A stretch of 64,000 nt of DNA, taken from Rosellinia necatrix (taxonomy: Eukaryota; Ascomycota; Sordariomycetes; Xylariales; Xylariaceae). Of this stretch, positions 1 through 9,797 are shown piece after piece. The stretch's first letter is position 1. Each line of letters begins with the position of its first letter. The stretch covers positions 2,046,001 through 2,110,000 of the forward strand of contig JAGYVD010000005.1 of NCBI GenBank assembly GCA_021209875.1. Reading direction: 5' to 3'. The position numbers and the translations under genes were made by a program. Below the pieces are notes generated by a model. It was not told the DNA's origin, did no database searches, and worked only from the letters and a program-made list of their open reading frames with translations.

Positions 1-304
1 AGTTAAGCCCGCAGAAGGCAAGGTCGAAGCTAGGGGCAAGCTCAGGTCAAGAAAACGCAAAGTTGATGATCAGAGCGTAGCTTGAGAAATATATAGATCC
101 GCATTTATACTCGTTGTAATCTAAGTCAAAAGCAGAGGGGTTATCGGGTTGAGCAGTGGGAGACTTGTTTTCGTCTGTTGGTATAGTGATTTCACCCTGT
201 AGATTGCAACGCGATTCGTAAAAGTACCCGTTAGGCCGGCGTGGCATGATAGTCGCAGTTCTCTATTTCATATAACTTTTTGCCACCCTCCCCATAGCAT
301 CCAA
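1..304. other. downstream flank of ARPC3, no gene recognised
   Basis: This stretch lies beyond the ARPC3 stop codon and probably holds its 3' untranslated region. A 66-codon open frame on the minus strand (47-247) resembles no family I know and has no coding signature, so I do not call it a gene. Confidence 0.4.
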
Positions 305-1316
305 CTACAATGACTTGCCCATAAACTTTCTCTTCGTAAAGCTTAACCACCACTTGCTCGGCTTTCCGTCTTCACTGTCTTCGTAAACCCGTGCGAGTAA
401 CCGTGTCGAAAGCTCTTGCCGGACTTGGGATAGATACTGCCGTAACTGCTCGGCGTCTTGGCGGTCGCGTGGCGGTTCGTACATCTACGAGAAGACCGTC
501 AGTTCATACGGCACACACACACATACAGAGAGAGAGAGAGAGAGAGAGAGATTATCAATAGGGTAGCTGGGACGAGCGGTGTGTGGCCGGGGGCTCTCGT
601 ACCTGGTTTAGGGGGAAGCCCGGGTCGCCGGGTATGGAGAAGTTGAGGTCGAGAGCGACGTTCATGACCTCCTTGGTGGCATCTCGAAGGGAGTGGGTGG
701 GGCGGACCTTGCCGAGGCACTCGCTGACGAAGAGGATGCCGTAGATGAGCAGGCGGTCGGCGTGGCCCTGGATCTCAAAGTTGCGGAAGAAGGTGTTGGC
801 GCGGAAGAGCGAGAGGACCTCGTCGAGGATGTCGTACGACTCCGAGTCCGGGTCGGGCGAGTCGTGGGCGGGGATGTTGGCGGTGGGCAGGACGTACGCG
901 GGCCCGCGCGTCTTGGTGCGGAGCGGCAGCAGCGGCACGTTGCCTATCAGACGCGGGACCTCGGGGTCGTCGTTGAACATGGAGTTGTAGGCCTGTTCGA
1001 TTTTGGGAAAGGAGGGGGTTCGGTTGGGTCAGCAAGAGGAATGAAGGCGCTAGCTATGGAGGTGGTCTCGTGAACCGATGGCGTCCAGTTGGTTGTTGGG
1101 GCCTCTGCCACACTTCCCCGTGCCTGCTCGGCCACGTCGTCGGTGCTTAGACGCTAGGGAAGGATCAAGGAGGGAGGGAGCGAGGGAGGGAGGGAGAGAG
1201 CGGAGTGTAAGTGCTGGCTTGTCCAGCATGCTGCTAAGTCCTAACCAACTACGGCCGAGGACGCATTGAATGGGGTGGTGGTAGGCTGCTTCGGGAAAGA
1301 TCCTACGTACCGGCAT
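305..1316 (-). CDS. arc18: Arp2/3 complex subunit 3 (ARPC3, p21/Arc18)
   Basis: This is a structural subunit of the Arp2/3 complex, which nucleates branched actin filaments at cortical patches and endocytic sites. The model has three exons: 1311-1316 (only ATG CCG), 603-992 and 305-484, giving 191 residues against about 178 in the human protein. The spliced start reads MPAYNSMF, close to the family's MPAYHS start. Other family hallmarks are LIGNVPLLPLRT, the NTFFRNFEI block, a SECL motif, IPGDPGFPLNQ at the second junction, and PSKWWLSFTKRKFM near the end. Introns are 993-1310 (318 bp, donor GTACGT, acceptor AACAG) and 485-602 (118 bp, donor GTACGA); the second contains CA and AG microsatellites. 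Phases agree at both junctions. The family assignment is firm; the two-codon first exon rests on homology and splice signals. Confidence 0.93.
512..550. repeat. CA/AG dinucleotide microsatellite inside an ARPC3 intron
   Basis: A short (CA)n run at 512-522 is followed by an (AG)n run of about 12 units at 527-550. On the coding strand this is a CT-rich and TG-rich stretch within intron 2, between donor and acceptor, so length change there should not alter the protein. Confidence 0.9.
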
Positions 1317-2439
1317 CTCGTCAATCGTTCGCCGCAGAGAGCTGGCACCGCTCAGGTCTACCTCTGGGGACTATTCGTGCGGCTCGACCGCTGTGGTGGT
1401 AGGATGGTGAGCGAGCTTGCAGATGTGCCGTGTATATAGATTAGGTAGATAGTGGAGGGGCTCCTCTGGCTGGGACGAGGCTACGTACTTGGCCCGTTGT
1501 TAGCGCTGAAGGCTGACGATAAGAGAGAAGACGGATAGACGTCACTGGGACGGATAAATACCGGCTAACTGGCGACGACTACGCTACCTCCCTGAAGTAG
1601 GTAAGTAGCTACATACGTAAGAAGAGGGGATGTATACTTCGTATATTAGGTAGGTAAGATGTGAGCAATGTATCTCGGTATCGTCCCACTTCGACACCGC
1701 CTGGTAGGTACGACTTGGCGCCCCGCCCCAACACTGCTGTTGCCTTTGCGTCATTTACAAAAAATACTAGCCACGCTAGTGCCGTTTTAGGGTATATACA
1801 CCGCCCAACGGCTTTAGAGTGCTGTACTGTGCGGAGAACACATCGTTGTCAGTGGCCTAGAGCGGCGACTGCGAAGATGTGGCAGAGTGTATGTGGCGCA
1901 TTGACTAGTCATACTAGGCCAAAGCCGGTTAGGATTAGCGTTGTGCAGCCGCCCGTCCTACCATGTACGTACATCGGTCCTCTGGTGCTTCCAACCTCCC
2001 AGGCAAGGGCAACTCTGGCCAGCCTATTAAAAACCGGTTTGGGACGGAAGTCACCTGCTCACGCGTGACAATGGTGGCATCCCACTTCTTTCGGCAATAA
2101 AGATAAAACCCCCATCCACGTCGCGTCTCCCCCATGTGCCGTGCCAACTCCCCCCATTTAATTGACTCCCATTACCCCCCTCCCTCCCCCTCCGCCACCT
2201 CCACCACTCCCGACGCCGTATTTTACCGCCCGCCGCGACAAAGGCGCCCCCAACTCGCAGCCCCGTCACAGACTGATTCACATTCGTGCGATACTGCTTC
2301 GCCGGCACTGGGAAAACTCTACCCTGGTAGGTAGTTAGTCAGTGTGTGTGAAACCAAGGCCCAACTCGGTTTATAAGGGTTGCGCTGCATTCCGTCAGCC
2401 TTGACCCCTCCCTGTCTTTTTCCCACACCAAAACCAATC

Positions 2440-2545
2440 TCCATCGTCTCTATCGTCTCTATCGTTTCTATCGTCTCTATCATCTCCATCATCTCCATCA
2501 TTTCCATCCCCGGACACGGACACGGACACGGACACGGACACGGAC
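2440..2545. repeat. ATCGTCTCT 9-mer and GGACAC hexamer tandem repeats
   Basis: Imperfect units of ATCGTCTCT/ATCATCTCC run from about 2440 to 2508 and are followed at once by about six copies of GGACAC (2511-2545). The pair lies in the likely 5' leader region of the gene at 2816, upstream of a plausible leader intron. Open frames across it encode only periodic Ser-Ile and Gly-His peptides and are taken as artefacts of the repeats. Confidence 0.85.
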
Positions 2546-2670
2546 GCACGCACACACTACCACATACACTACACACGCATATCCATTACATCCATCGGCT
2601 TGGCGCTGCATCTCCCCCTCGACTCGGCTGAGACTGAAACGCCAGCTCCTACCGCACAGCCAGCAAGCAG

Positions 2671-2763
2671 GTAAGTCGCATACCACCTCTCCGCCGCTTT
2701 ACCGCTCCACTGCTCTACCTCCCCATCTTTGCATTCTATCGACGCTAATACCGCCCGGCACAG
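2671..2763 (+). other. probable 5' UTR intron of the orphan gene at 2816
   Basis: The donor CAG|GTAAGT at 2671, a GCTAAT branch-like word at 2743-2748 and the acceptor CACAG at 2763 define a 93-bp intron of typical fungal form. The main reading frame has a stop (TGA, 2807-2809) just before its ATG, so this intron would sit in the untranslated leader. This is inferred from splice signals only. Confidence 0.5.
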
Positions 2764-2815
2764 GGAAACGATACCGATCCTTCCGCTCGTTGAATCTAAG
2801 CTCCGTTGACGGATA

Positions 2816-4117
2816 ATGAAATCACAAGGCGCCCCGATGTCGCGAAACAAGCACCGCGTAACGAAGACCGCCACGAGGTGCGAAAAGCCAAATTGGAAGA
2901 AACCCGAGCCCGGGTCGTTGAACCGCATCCTGCGAGACTATCCCCGCCACTCTCTGTTTGTCCGCCCGCTTCTATGGACCGATATGCATACAAAAGCACT
3001 TAATTGCCGTTTCGTGGAACTCCCCCCTATCACAACGCCGGTGCCTTCTGCAGCGTTATCCTCGTCAATGTCGGCACCGATCACGCCTCCTCCCTCAGCA
3101 CCAACTTCATTATCATCCCTGCTTGGGATAGACGCGCCAGAGGCTGTTTTTAAAATCGGAAGAGTATTGGACATCGCCATGTCAAGCATCGGGGCAACGT
3201 CATTCAAAAATGGCGCGATGAACTACCTGCTTTCTACCCTTTACCCCGAGACCTTTTGGAGACCTCTTCATAATGTCGCGCTCAAACTTCAGTGGGGCCG
3301 CTCCAGTCTGCCTAAAGCACTCAGAAGTCAGCTACTATGGCTTCACAGAGATGCGAGCCACAACACCATGTCCTTCGATTCTTCTACTACAAGGCATGGC
3401 AGTTACGCGTCGGTGCCACCCAGCGTGAACGCGAGCCCACCTAACAATTTGCCAATGATGGCCTACGTCTGTCGTGACAACCTTGGTCGACGCAAGAGTG
3501 CAGGCCACGTAAAGCCCGACAGCATGCCGGATGGCGGTATCAACCATCCCGTTGAGCGGTTGCGAGCTCTCCGTATCAAAAGTTTGCAGCCAAAAAATGC
3601 AGACGAGGACCCTTACTTCGTCGCTCTGCTATTGGCCATGGCTCAGTCCTCCGTTCAAGGGGAAACCAAGGACCACACAGCACGTATTATGTCGGACGTC
3701 AAGGTCCGCTTAATAGTGGCTGCAGAAGAGGAAATGGCCTTCCTGGTCTATACCGCGACGGTACCCGCGGCGCTGATCACCATGTTTCGCCAACCGAATT
3801 CTGCGCCGGTTGGTAACCCGGAGATGAAAATCGAGTATGTGCGGGTGCCAGTGTGGCCGATCCTCGGACTAAAAGAACGATTAGGCAAGGCCCTCGGTTC
3901 GGATCTCGTGGGCGATTTCGAAACCGCTCCGATGGACACTTATGGGGATGGAGAAATGACGCCAGCGCCAGAGCGCACCTCGCGGAAGCGGAGAAGGGAT
4001 GTTCTCAGTGAAGTCTTGAACGCTAGCTTCTCCGAAAACCGTGAGAGCGACCACTTCGGGCCCCTGCTTAGAAAGAGGCGTCGCGTATCACAAGGGAGAA
4101 TTGGCGTCGTTCAATGA
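2816..4117 (+). CDS. orphan protein with two basic nuclear-localisation-like clusters
   Basis: The 433-residue product is not recognised. The start is the first ATG after an in-frame TGA at 2807; a second ATG eight codons in is also possible. Residues 1-60 are basic, about 75-105 are Pro/Ser/Thr-rich, and the middle, about 105-350, looks folded, with hydrophobic stretches such as PYFVALLLAMAQ and EEEMAFLVYTATVPAAL. The last 45 residues carry two RKRRR clusters (390-394 and 419-423), which suggests nuclear targeting. The frame is uninterrupted for 1.3 kb and codon use is mixed, which supports a real gene. No DNA-binding or catalytic motif is visible. A probable leader intron (2671-2763) supports transcription on this strand. 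It may belong to a lineage-restricted fungal family. Confidence 0.7.
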   Translation: MKSQGAPMSRNKHRVTKTATRCEKPNWKKPEPGSLNRILRDYPRHSLFVRPLLWTDMHTKALNCRFVELPPITTPVPSAALSSSMSAPITPPPSAPTSLSSLLGIDAPEAVFKIGRVLDIAMSSIGATSFKNGAMNYLLSTLYPETFWRPLHNVALKLQWGRSSLPKALRSQLLWLHRDASHNTMSFDSSTTRHGSYASVPPSVNASPPNNLPMMAYVCRDNLGRRKSAGHVKPDSMPDGGINHPVERLRALRIKSLQPKNADEDPYFVALLLAMAQSSVQGETKDHTARIMSDVKVRLIVAAEEEMAFLVYTATVPAALITMFRQPNSAPVGNPEMKIEYVRVPVWPILGLKERLGKALGSDLVGDFETAPMDTYGDGEMTPAPERTSRKRRRDVLSEVLNASFSENRESDHFGPLLRKRRRVSQGRIGVVQ

Positions 4118-5604
4118 TGCTTGGAGTGGGCCCGATGGGCCTGCGGCACGAATTAATCGAGAGTGAGGAGTTAATGGCCAAGAGGTTGTGGGTTATGTGA
4201 TTGCATTATTAGCGCGCGGGTTATGACAGGTTCAAAGAACGCGCCACGGGGGCAGGCGACTCTGGCGTTCACAGATTGCATAGATTCGCAAGGCTACGGA
4301 CTTTTGCTTTACGATTGCATGGTACGGTTTGGAGTTAGCAGACACGACTCAGGGTTCCGACCTTTATGATTTAAACGGCATGAAAATGGTTACGATGATC
4401 GGGTGATGACTATTATCAGGATGCGACATGTACATGTTGGCGTTTTAGGGACGTGGTAGGCCGCTTGGCGCCTATGATGCTTGAGAGTATCTTCATAGCT
4501 ATCTCAATACATAACCGCGCCATGACTTTTACTACACACATAGGCAGCCCCTTTATTCCATGAACACGGTGACGGTATGAGCTAGCGTCTATTGGTTGTC
4601 ACATGCTGAATAGGCATATCTCCGGGTATATCTCAGAGGGTAGACCCTCAATACGACACCCCTATCTCCTCGAAGAGCCAAGAAGAAATGACCTACTATG
4701 AATAGACCACCTGTCTACAACAATCTACAGTCCAATATGCAATTATAATCGAGGATGGATCGATTTTGATGAGAGGTGCTGGGGTTATTATTCGTTGGCA
4801 CACAGAGCCCAGCAATTAGTTGCTGTATGCCAGTTCACGTACGACTATTCACCAGAGAGCCACGTGAAACCCGCCTCGGCAGTTTGAAGATGGCACATCC
4901 CGTAACGGAGCATTATGTATATCATAAATCCCTTGCCTTTTCGTAATGCCCGTCCTGTGTATGTACAACGAGATAAAGATTATAAATGGTGGGTGCACAT
5001 GTTAATCGACCGAGTGGGTGGCAGGACCAGTCTACCAATATACGAAAGGGATGCTCTTTACCCAGTACAATACAGTTTACTAACAAACCCAAGCCAACGG
5101 GAATTGTAGAAGCTAAACATTCTTGTGGCTCGCCGATACCACATGTTTATTTATCGAGGTCTGTTGAGAATACAAGACATACTTCAGAAGAGGCCACATG
5201 TTTCGTCGCCGGACAAGGGGTACCGAAACTAGTAAGTCCTCGACACAAGGAAGGTCATTCACGCTCGATATTAGTATTACAAGAAGCCCGAGTTAGATTA
5301 CTAGAATGTCATTCTTCGTTTCTGGTGAATGACTACCGGTATGTGACGATGTCGCCAACCTCGTGACAAGCTGTGTATTACCTAGCATCTCGTTTATACA
5401 AGAGCTCTTCTGTCCCCGATTATCATGTTCACTCTGTCGACATAGCATAGGTCTTGCAAATAAATATTCCCGCACAAATTACCATACCGCCTAGTGCTTT
5501 GTGTTTATCTCGGCTCATGTACACCTCGCATCCATATACCCCTTATTGACCTACGATACATACCCGAGACTTCATCCAACACACAGCTTTAGAATCCCAG
5601 CACC
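4118..5604. other. intergenic, nothing recognised
   Basis: About 1.5 kb of unremarkable, moderately AT-rich sequence lies between two plus-strand genes. The open frames at 4915-5366 are short, overlap one another and show no family resemblance. The part just before 5605 should hold the promoter of the CxxC protein. Confidence 0.45.
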
Positions 5605-6348
5605 ATGAGCACGGCAATCAGCCCCTGGGTTATAAACGAAATGGCCGCCAACCACGGTGTTGAATACAAAGACATTATACCCCAATGCAAAACCTGCGGG
5701 TTCACATTTCACTCCTACGACTGCCCACCGGTCCTCGACAGCGAAGGCAACGAGTGCCTCTTCTGCGCGAATATCGCCCCAGAAGAGACTGTCCATCCGT
5801 GCTGTTGGGGCTCGAGCCATGAATACTCGCCGATACCAATTGAGCGGAGCAACTTCACGGCGCTGACATCGCGCCTATTCTGCGATGCCTGCTACGACGC
5901 CGCCAAGAACTCGCCTCTGTTTGCCGGAGGCGAGCCTCATGTGCTGCCAGCCCGCCCGGCAGGCCAGTATCCCTATCCGCAGTGTCGCAACAAGCGCACT
6001 CAGCGCTTTTACAACTCATTGATACCCTTGCAGGAGGCGCCAGTACAGGTCCCGGGGTATGAGGGACGGCTCAAAGACCTACTACTGATGTGGCTAAATT
6101 ACTTGTTATGCACCAGGGCAATGCACCCTCTGAAGTGCCTCAACTGCTACTGCAATACCCGCTTCACTGAGGCAAATCCATTTTGCCCCCCCTGTAGGAA
6201 CAGGCGCACCGCATCGTCCTGGCACGGCTACCAGGCCTGCGGCCGCTGCCATCTCTTCAAGCCTGTGGAGGATTTCATAGGCGTTCTCGGCGATTTTGTG
6301 ACTACATGTGACCACTGTCGGGGGAAGCAACGCGATAGTATCAAATAA
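5605..6348 (+). CDS. orphan cysteine-rich protein, multiple zinc-knuckle-like CxxC pairs
   Basis: This 247-residue single-exon product has 20 cysteines. Seven CxxC pairs lie at 28/31, 51/54, 93/96, 178/181, 194/197, 212/215 and 235/238, enough ligands for about three zinc ions. The last two pairs frame a ribbon-like unit (CGRCHLFKPVEDF to CDHCRGKQ). That spacing and its FKP-x3-F element recall zinc ribbons in some nucleases and in uncharacterised fungal proteins; I infer structural zinc binding but no function. The start is well placed, with CACC before the ATG. There is no signal peptide or membrane segment. The central part, around residues 145-175, is leucine-rich and probably helical. The window gives no pathway clue. 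Confidence 0.75.
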   Translation: MSTAISPWVINEMAANHGVEYKDIIPQCKTCGFTFHSYDCPPVLDSEGNECLFCANIAPEETVHPCCWGSSHEYSPIPIERSNFTALTSRLFCDACYDAAKNSPLFAGGEPHVLPARPAGQYPYPQCRNKRTQRFYNSLIPLQEAPVQVPGYEGRLKDLLLMWLNYLLCTRAMHPLKCLNCYCNTRFTEANPFCPPCRNRRTASSWHGYQACGRCHLFKPVEDFIGVLGDFVTTCDHCRGKQRDSIK

Positions 6349-8722
6349 GGCCCAGGATGATATTGCCAGTACTCTTTCAATAGGGTAAAACAGAAGGCCT
6401 AGGAGGCAAAGGGCTCTACGAAGTTATGATATAGTTTACAGATTGTCATATTAGAATAGTTGTGTTCGTCTATATATTCTATCTCTACAGATTTCTCTTT
6501 CTTCAACTTATTCACAACTGGTCTCACGAAGTCCCTACCACTCCTTATCGACTGTCGATTATACTATTCGTCGGTTTCTATCTTCCCATGATGTTCTACG
6601 CCATACACCCCTGCATCCCTTGTTCCACCTGGACACGTTCCAGCCCTCGAACCACCCGGGTAACGGGTCAGTATCTGGGACTTCTCGGTTACTCAAAATT
6701 TCCCACTCGCTCGCTCTGGTTGGCTTGTGTACATATGTCGCCGTCTTGGGGGGTCATCTCCACATATTACACATATCCTGATCCTTGGTACAATGGTTTG
6801 GAGCCCCCGCATGTCCTGTGCTCATGCGAAATACTCTCATTACTGGTCTGGGCATGCAAGCATTTAATCTGTATCGTCGAATAAGGTCAAGCGCGTCAAT
6901 TGTTTGCGTGGGCTATCACATCCCCCATCTCATAATTTGCACAGGTATAATAGTAGAGTATCTATGTATGGTCATTCACCAGTCGATTACTCACGCTTAC
7001 GTGGATACCCCTATTCCGACAGCCCAGACGATTTGTTACCACTATCGCACAGTCATATCCGAAGATTCATCTATAGCTAAATGCGTTGTTATATTAACAT
7101 AGATCAGTGAGTAAAGGTGGCAGCACATAGCCAAACCCGCACTTTTACGTATTTCTGTTAAATATCGCCCCTTCAACATTTGTCTCCAACAAAGTCACCG
7201 TATTCAGGGGATCGATTTGAAATCAAGTTTGAGTTCAACGCAGTCACAGTGGCAGAGCAAGAGGATGGCATTACACGAACCCTATAACAGATGACATAGA
7301 ATCAACGTGTAAACAAGAATGATCGGTTCTCTAATGGCATAGTGAGCAACGAGCTTGGACATACTAGCTTTGTACCAAAGAAAACAACGGGAGAAAACGG
7401 CAATCAGCAGTTCCACAACGGCTAGCATCTTCTAACTACACACTAGTTTCAGAGGTGGGTTCACAGACATTCTATCCCGAGAGGGCATGATCAGCATTTG
7501 TTTATTGTAAATATTCAATGCGGTGACACCTCCTGGTCATTAAAGCATTCCCGTGGCAAGTTTGTTCTACAGCAAGAATTTTCCGAGCCGCACAAGCGCT
7601 AAGCGGACGATGAACCCAGGTTTAGGTTCCCGGCTGCGTAAGATGCTAAACAATGATGCCATCGCTTTCACTGAACCCGAGTGCAATCCTCCCATAATTG
7701 GTCCAGTATGTAGATTAACACGTGAGTATGTAGCTCACGGTAACCACGCCTCGTGCCAGCTGATCCAGCTTGCCCAATTTTGACCTACCCGTAGTGGTGA
7801 CGTGGATAAGAGTATAGGTAGTCCGTGACACTGAATTTAGTACGCAGAGCTTTGGTTTGTTTAACATAAGGGGTTGAATCCTTAGGTCGATAACATTGTG
7901 CCTACCATACATATACAAACACCCATCTAGAAAAGCAGGATTCTTTAGACTCTGAAGCATTATTTAGTTGACTAGCTTCAAGAGGCCAGACTGAGTGAGT
8001 GAACCTTCGTAAGACTTTAGAAAAGAAATCGGTCACCGGTTCAGTCCCCCCCCCCCCCCTCCTCCCTACCCGAGGTAAATACTTCCAATCAAAAATCTCA
8101 GTGACTCCCTAGACGTATCAGAACCCGATGGAGTGTGGCACTGGGCTATGAGAAAGTCCTTCTTGCGTCCCGACGATGTTCGGTTTGATCTTTCCCAAGC
8201 TAAACACCAGCGGTAGTGGAACGATGAACAGGGATAAAAGGTCCCGAAAATCTACTTTTAGCATACTCTCACCCCCATAATAGAAATGATGCATCACCTT
8301 TTTTTTACCCGCAATATCATGTCATGTGTCAAGCTGCTTACATCGCTATTGCAACCCTGTTAGTAGTAGGGGACGCGTCATTCAATATTGTTGGTAATGA
8401 TACATGTAGTGCGTCAATTATATATGTTTAAATTTCAAATAAGCGAGTTTGGTCCATCTTCAAAAGTCTTATATAAATATACAGAAGAAAGAGGGAGTAA
8501 GGCTCAGGGTTGGGGATGGGAGAGGGGAGGGGGAGGGGGGGGGGGTTGGGGTTGGGGTTGTATGATTCATTTTAACCAAAGCAGAGTGCATAATTATATA
8601 ATAGCGTGAGACGAGAACGATAAAGAGGTTCTAAAGTGGGGGTCCATATACTGAGTATTCAATTTTATAATTTCTCTATTGTTATATGTTGTCGGTAAAC
8701 TGCCTACTACAAATATAACGCT
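6349..8722. other. intergenic, nothing recognised apart from homopolymer tracts
   Basis: About 2.4 kb without a supportable gene. Two overlapping plus-strand frames at 6462-7102 are rich in Ile, Tyr and Cys and look like chance translations of AT-rich DNA. A run of 14 C lies at 8046-8059, and a strongly G-rich segment at 8503-8560. The right end lies just downstream of the mannitol-dehydrogenase-like gene. Confidence 0.45.
8503..8560 (+). repeat. G-rich tract with TTGGGG units, G-quadruplex candidate
   Basis: The plus strand carries several runs of three or more G, including a run of 12, and ends in three TTGGGG-like units. Four or more G-runs within about 50 bases meets the usual pattern for an intramolecular quadruplex. 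It lies 160 bp downstream of the stop of the SDR gene at 8723 (minus strand). Confidence 0.6.
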
Positions 8723-9797
8723 CTATGGTAAAACATATCCACCATCAATCAAGATGTCTGCGCCTGTTGTGTATGTCGACGCATCACTAGCCAAGTATAG
8801 ATATAAGCCCTTAATTTCTTTGGTGTGTCCTTGGCGTCCTACCACGGCCATCCGGTAGGCTTCATTGACGCCAGACGGGCTGGCACCCATTTTCGTATCG
8901 AAAAATCCTGGAGAGACGATGTTGACCCGGGCGAACTCCCGCCACTCACGAGCTAGAGACTTGCCAAAATGCGTCACATAGGCTTTGGTACCATTGTATA
9001 CGGGCTGATCCGTAGGCACGTTAACGATATGTGCGCTAATGCTTGATGTAATGATCAGGTTACCCGACCCCTGCCGCTTGAAAACCTCCCCGGCGTACTT
9101 AGCGCACAGTACTACGCCGTCCACTGAATGGCAGTTAGTAAACGTGAATGAACACAGAGTCGGGGTTTGATTTTACCGTTCACCGACATCTGTTTCCTGT
9201 ATTCTTCGAGTGTTTGTTCGAGAATAGGCTTGGAGATAGACATCCCTGCCTAGATATTAGTGAGGTTGCTCGGGGTGATCCAAGACTTATTCAGAGCACA
9301 CTGCTCAAAGCCGAAACCTACCGGCATTGGCGATGAATACGTCTATTCTGCCAAAGTCTGCAACAACTTTTGCTACCGTGTCTTGCACCTGTTGGGGGTT
9401 TGAGACTGGGGGTCTTGATTAGCGTCTGAATTTGTGAATGGCGAAATATGAGTGTCACTCACCATCAACCCGATATGCGTTGGTCTTAACGCCATGTATC
9501 TTAGCTAAAGAGGCGGCCTTATTGACGGCGGCATCGTTCCTATATGAATATGTCAGGGACGGCAAATCCCCCCCTTCTCCCTTTCCCGTTGACCTACGTG
9601 TTATACCATAGCGCAACATGAGCATTCGCTTCGGCCATAGCCTCGGCCACCGCGTGGCCGATGCCGTCGGCGGCGCCTGTCACAACGACCACCTTTCCAG
9701 TCATACGAAGCTGTTCTAGTACATTGGAGGGAGTATCCGGAACCGGGCGGGGGAACCCTTCCCGAACCACGGCGCATTCATCAAATCCCATAGACAT
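8723..9797 (-). CDS. NADP-dependent mannitol dehydrogenase / sorbose reductase-like SDR
   Basis: This is a classical short-chain dehydrogenase/reductase, predicted to interconvert a ketose such as fructose or sorbose and its polyol with NAD(P)(H). Two separated open frames join through four introns into an intact 276-residue protein: exons 9598-9797, 9463-9539, 9322-9405, 9177-9245 and 8723-9123, all in phase. The Rossmann motif TGAADGIG is at 40-47, an NAG motif follows, and the catalytic triad is Ser173, Tyr186 and Lys190 (YNGTK). The N-terminal lead-in (PSNVLEQLRMTGKVVVVTG) and the GFARVN-like segment (EFARVNIVSPGFFDTKM) resemble fungal mannitol dehydrogenases and Sou1/Sou2 sorbose reductases. 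Substrate choice between these cannot be read from sequence. The neighbouring kinase and second SDR suggest a sugar-alcohol role. Confidence 0.87.

Larger units (their letters stand above)
1317..2815. other. intergenic region between divergent ARPC3 and the orphan at 2816
   Basis: About 1.5 kb separates two divergently transcribed genes and should hold both promoters. It contains GGGA-rich runs near 1165-1200, TAGGTAGGTA-type words at 1600-1655, a C-rich run near 2150-2220 and simple repeats at 2440-2545. Several open frames of 60-135 codons cross it on both strands. They overlap one another, have repetitive or arginine-rich composition and match no family I know. Confidence 0.5.

Noticed and set aside
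6462..7102. Possible small membrane protein genes
   Set aside because: The two overlapping frames share no start context or motif, and their Ile/Tyr/Cys bias reflects AT-rich noncoding DNA.
8723..9797. Broken SDR pseudogene (two separate fragments)
   Set aside because: Four introns with good GT-AG ends and matching phases join the fragments and two small internal exons into a complete enzyme with all catalytic residues.
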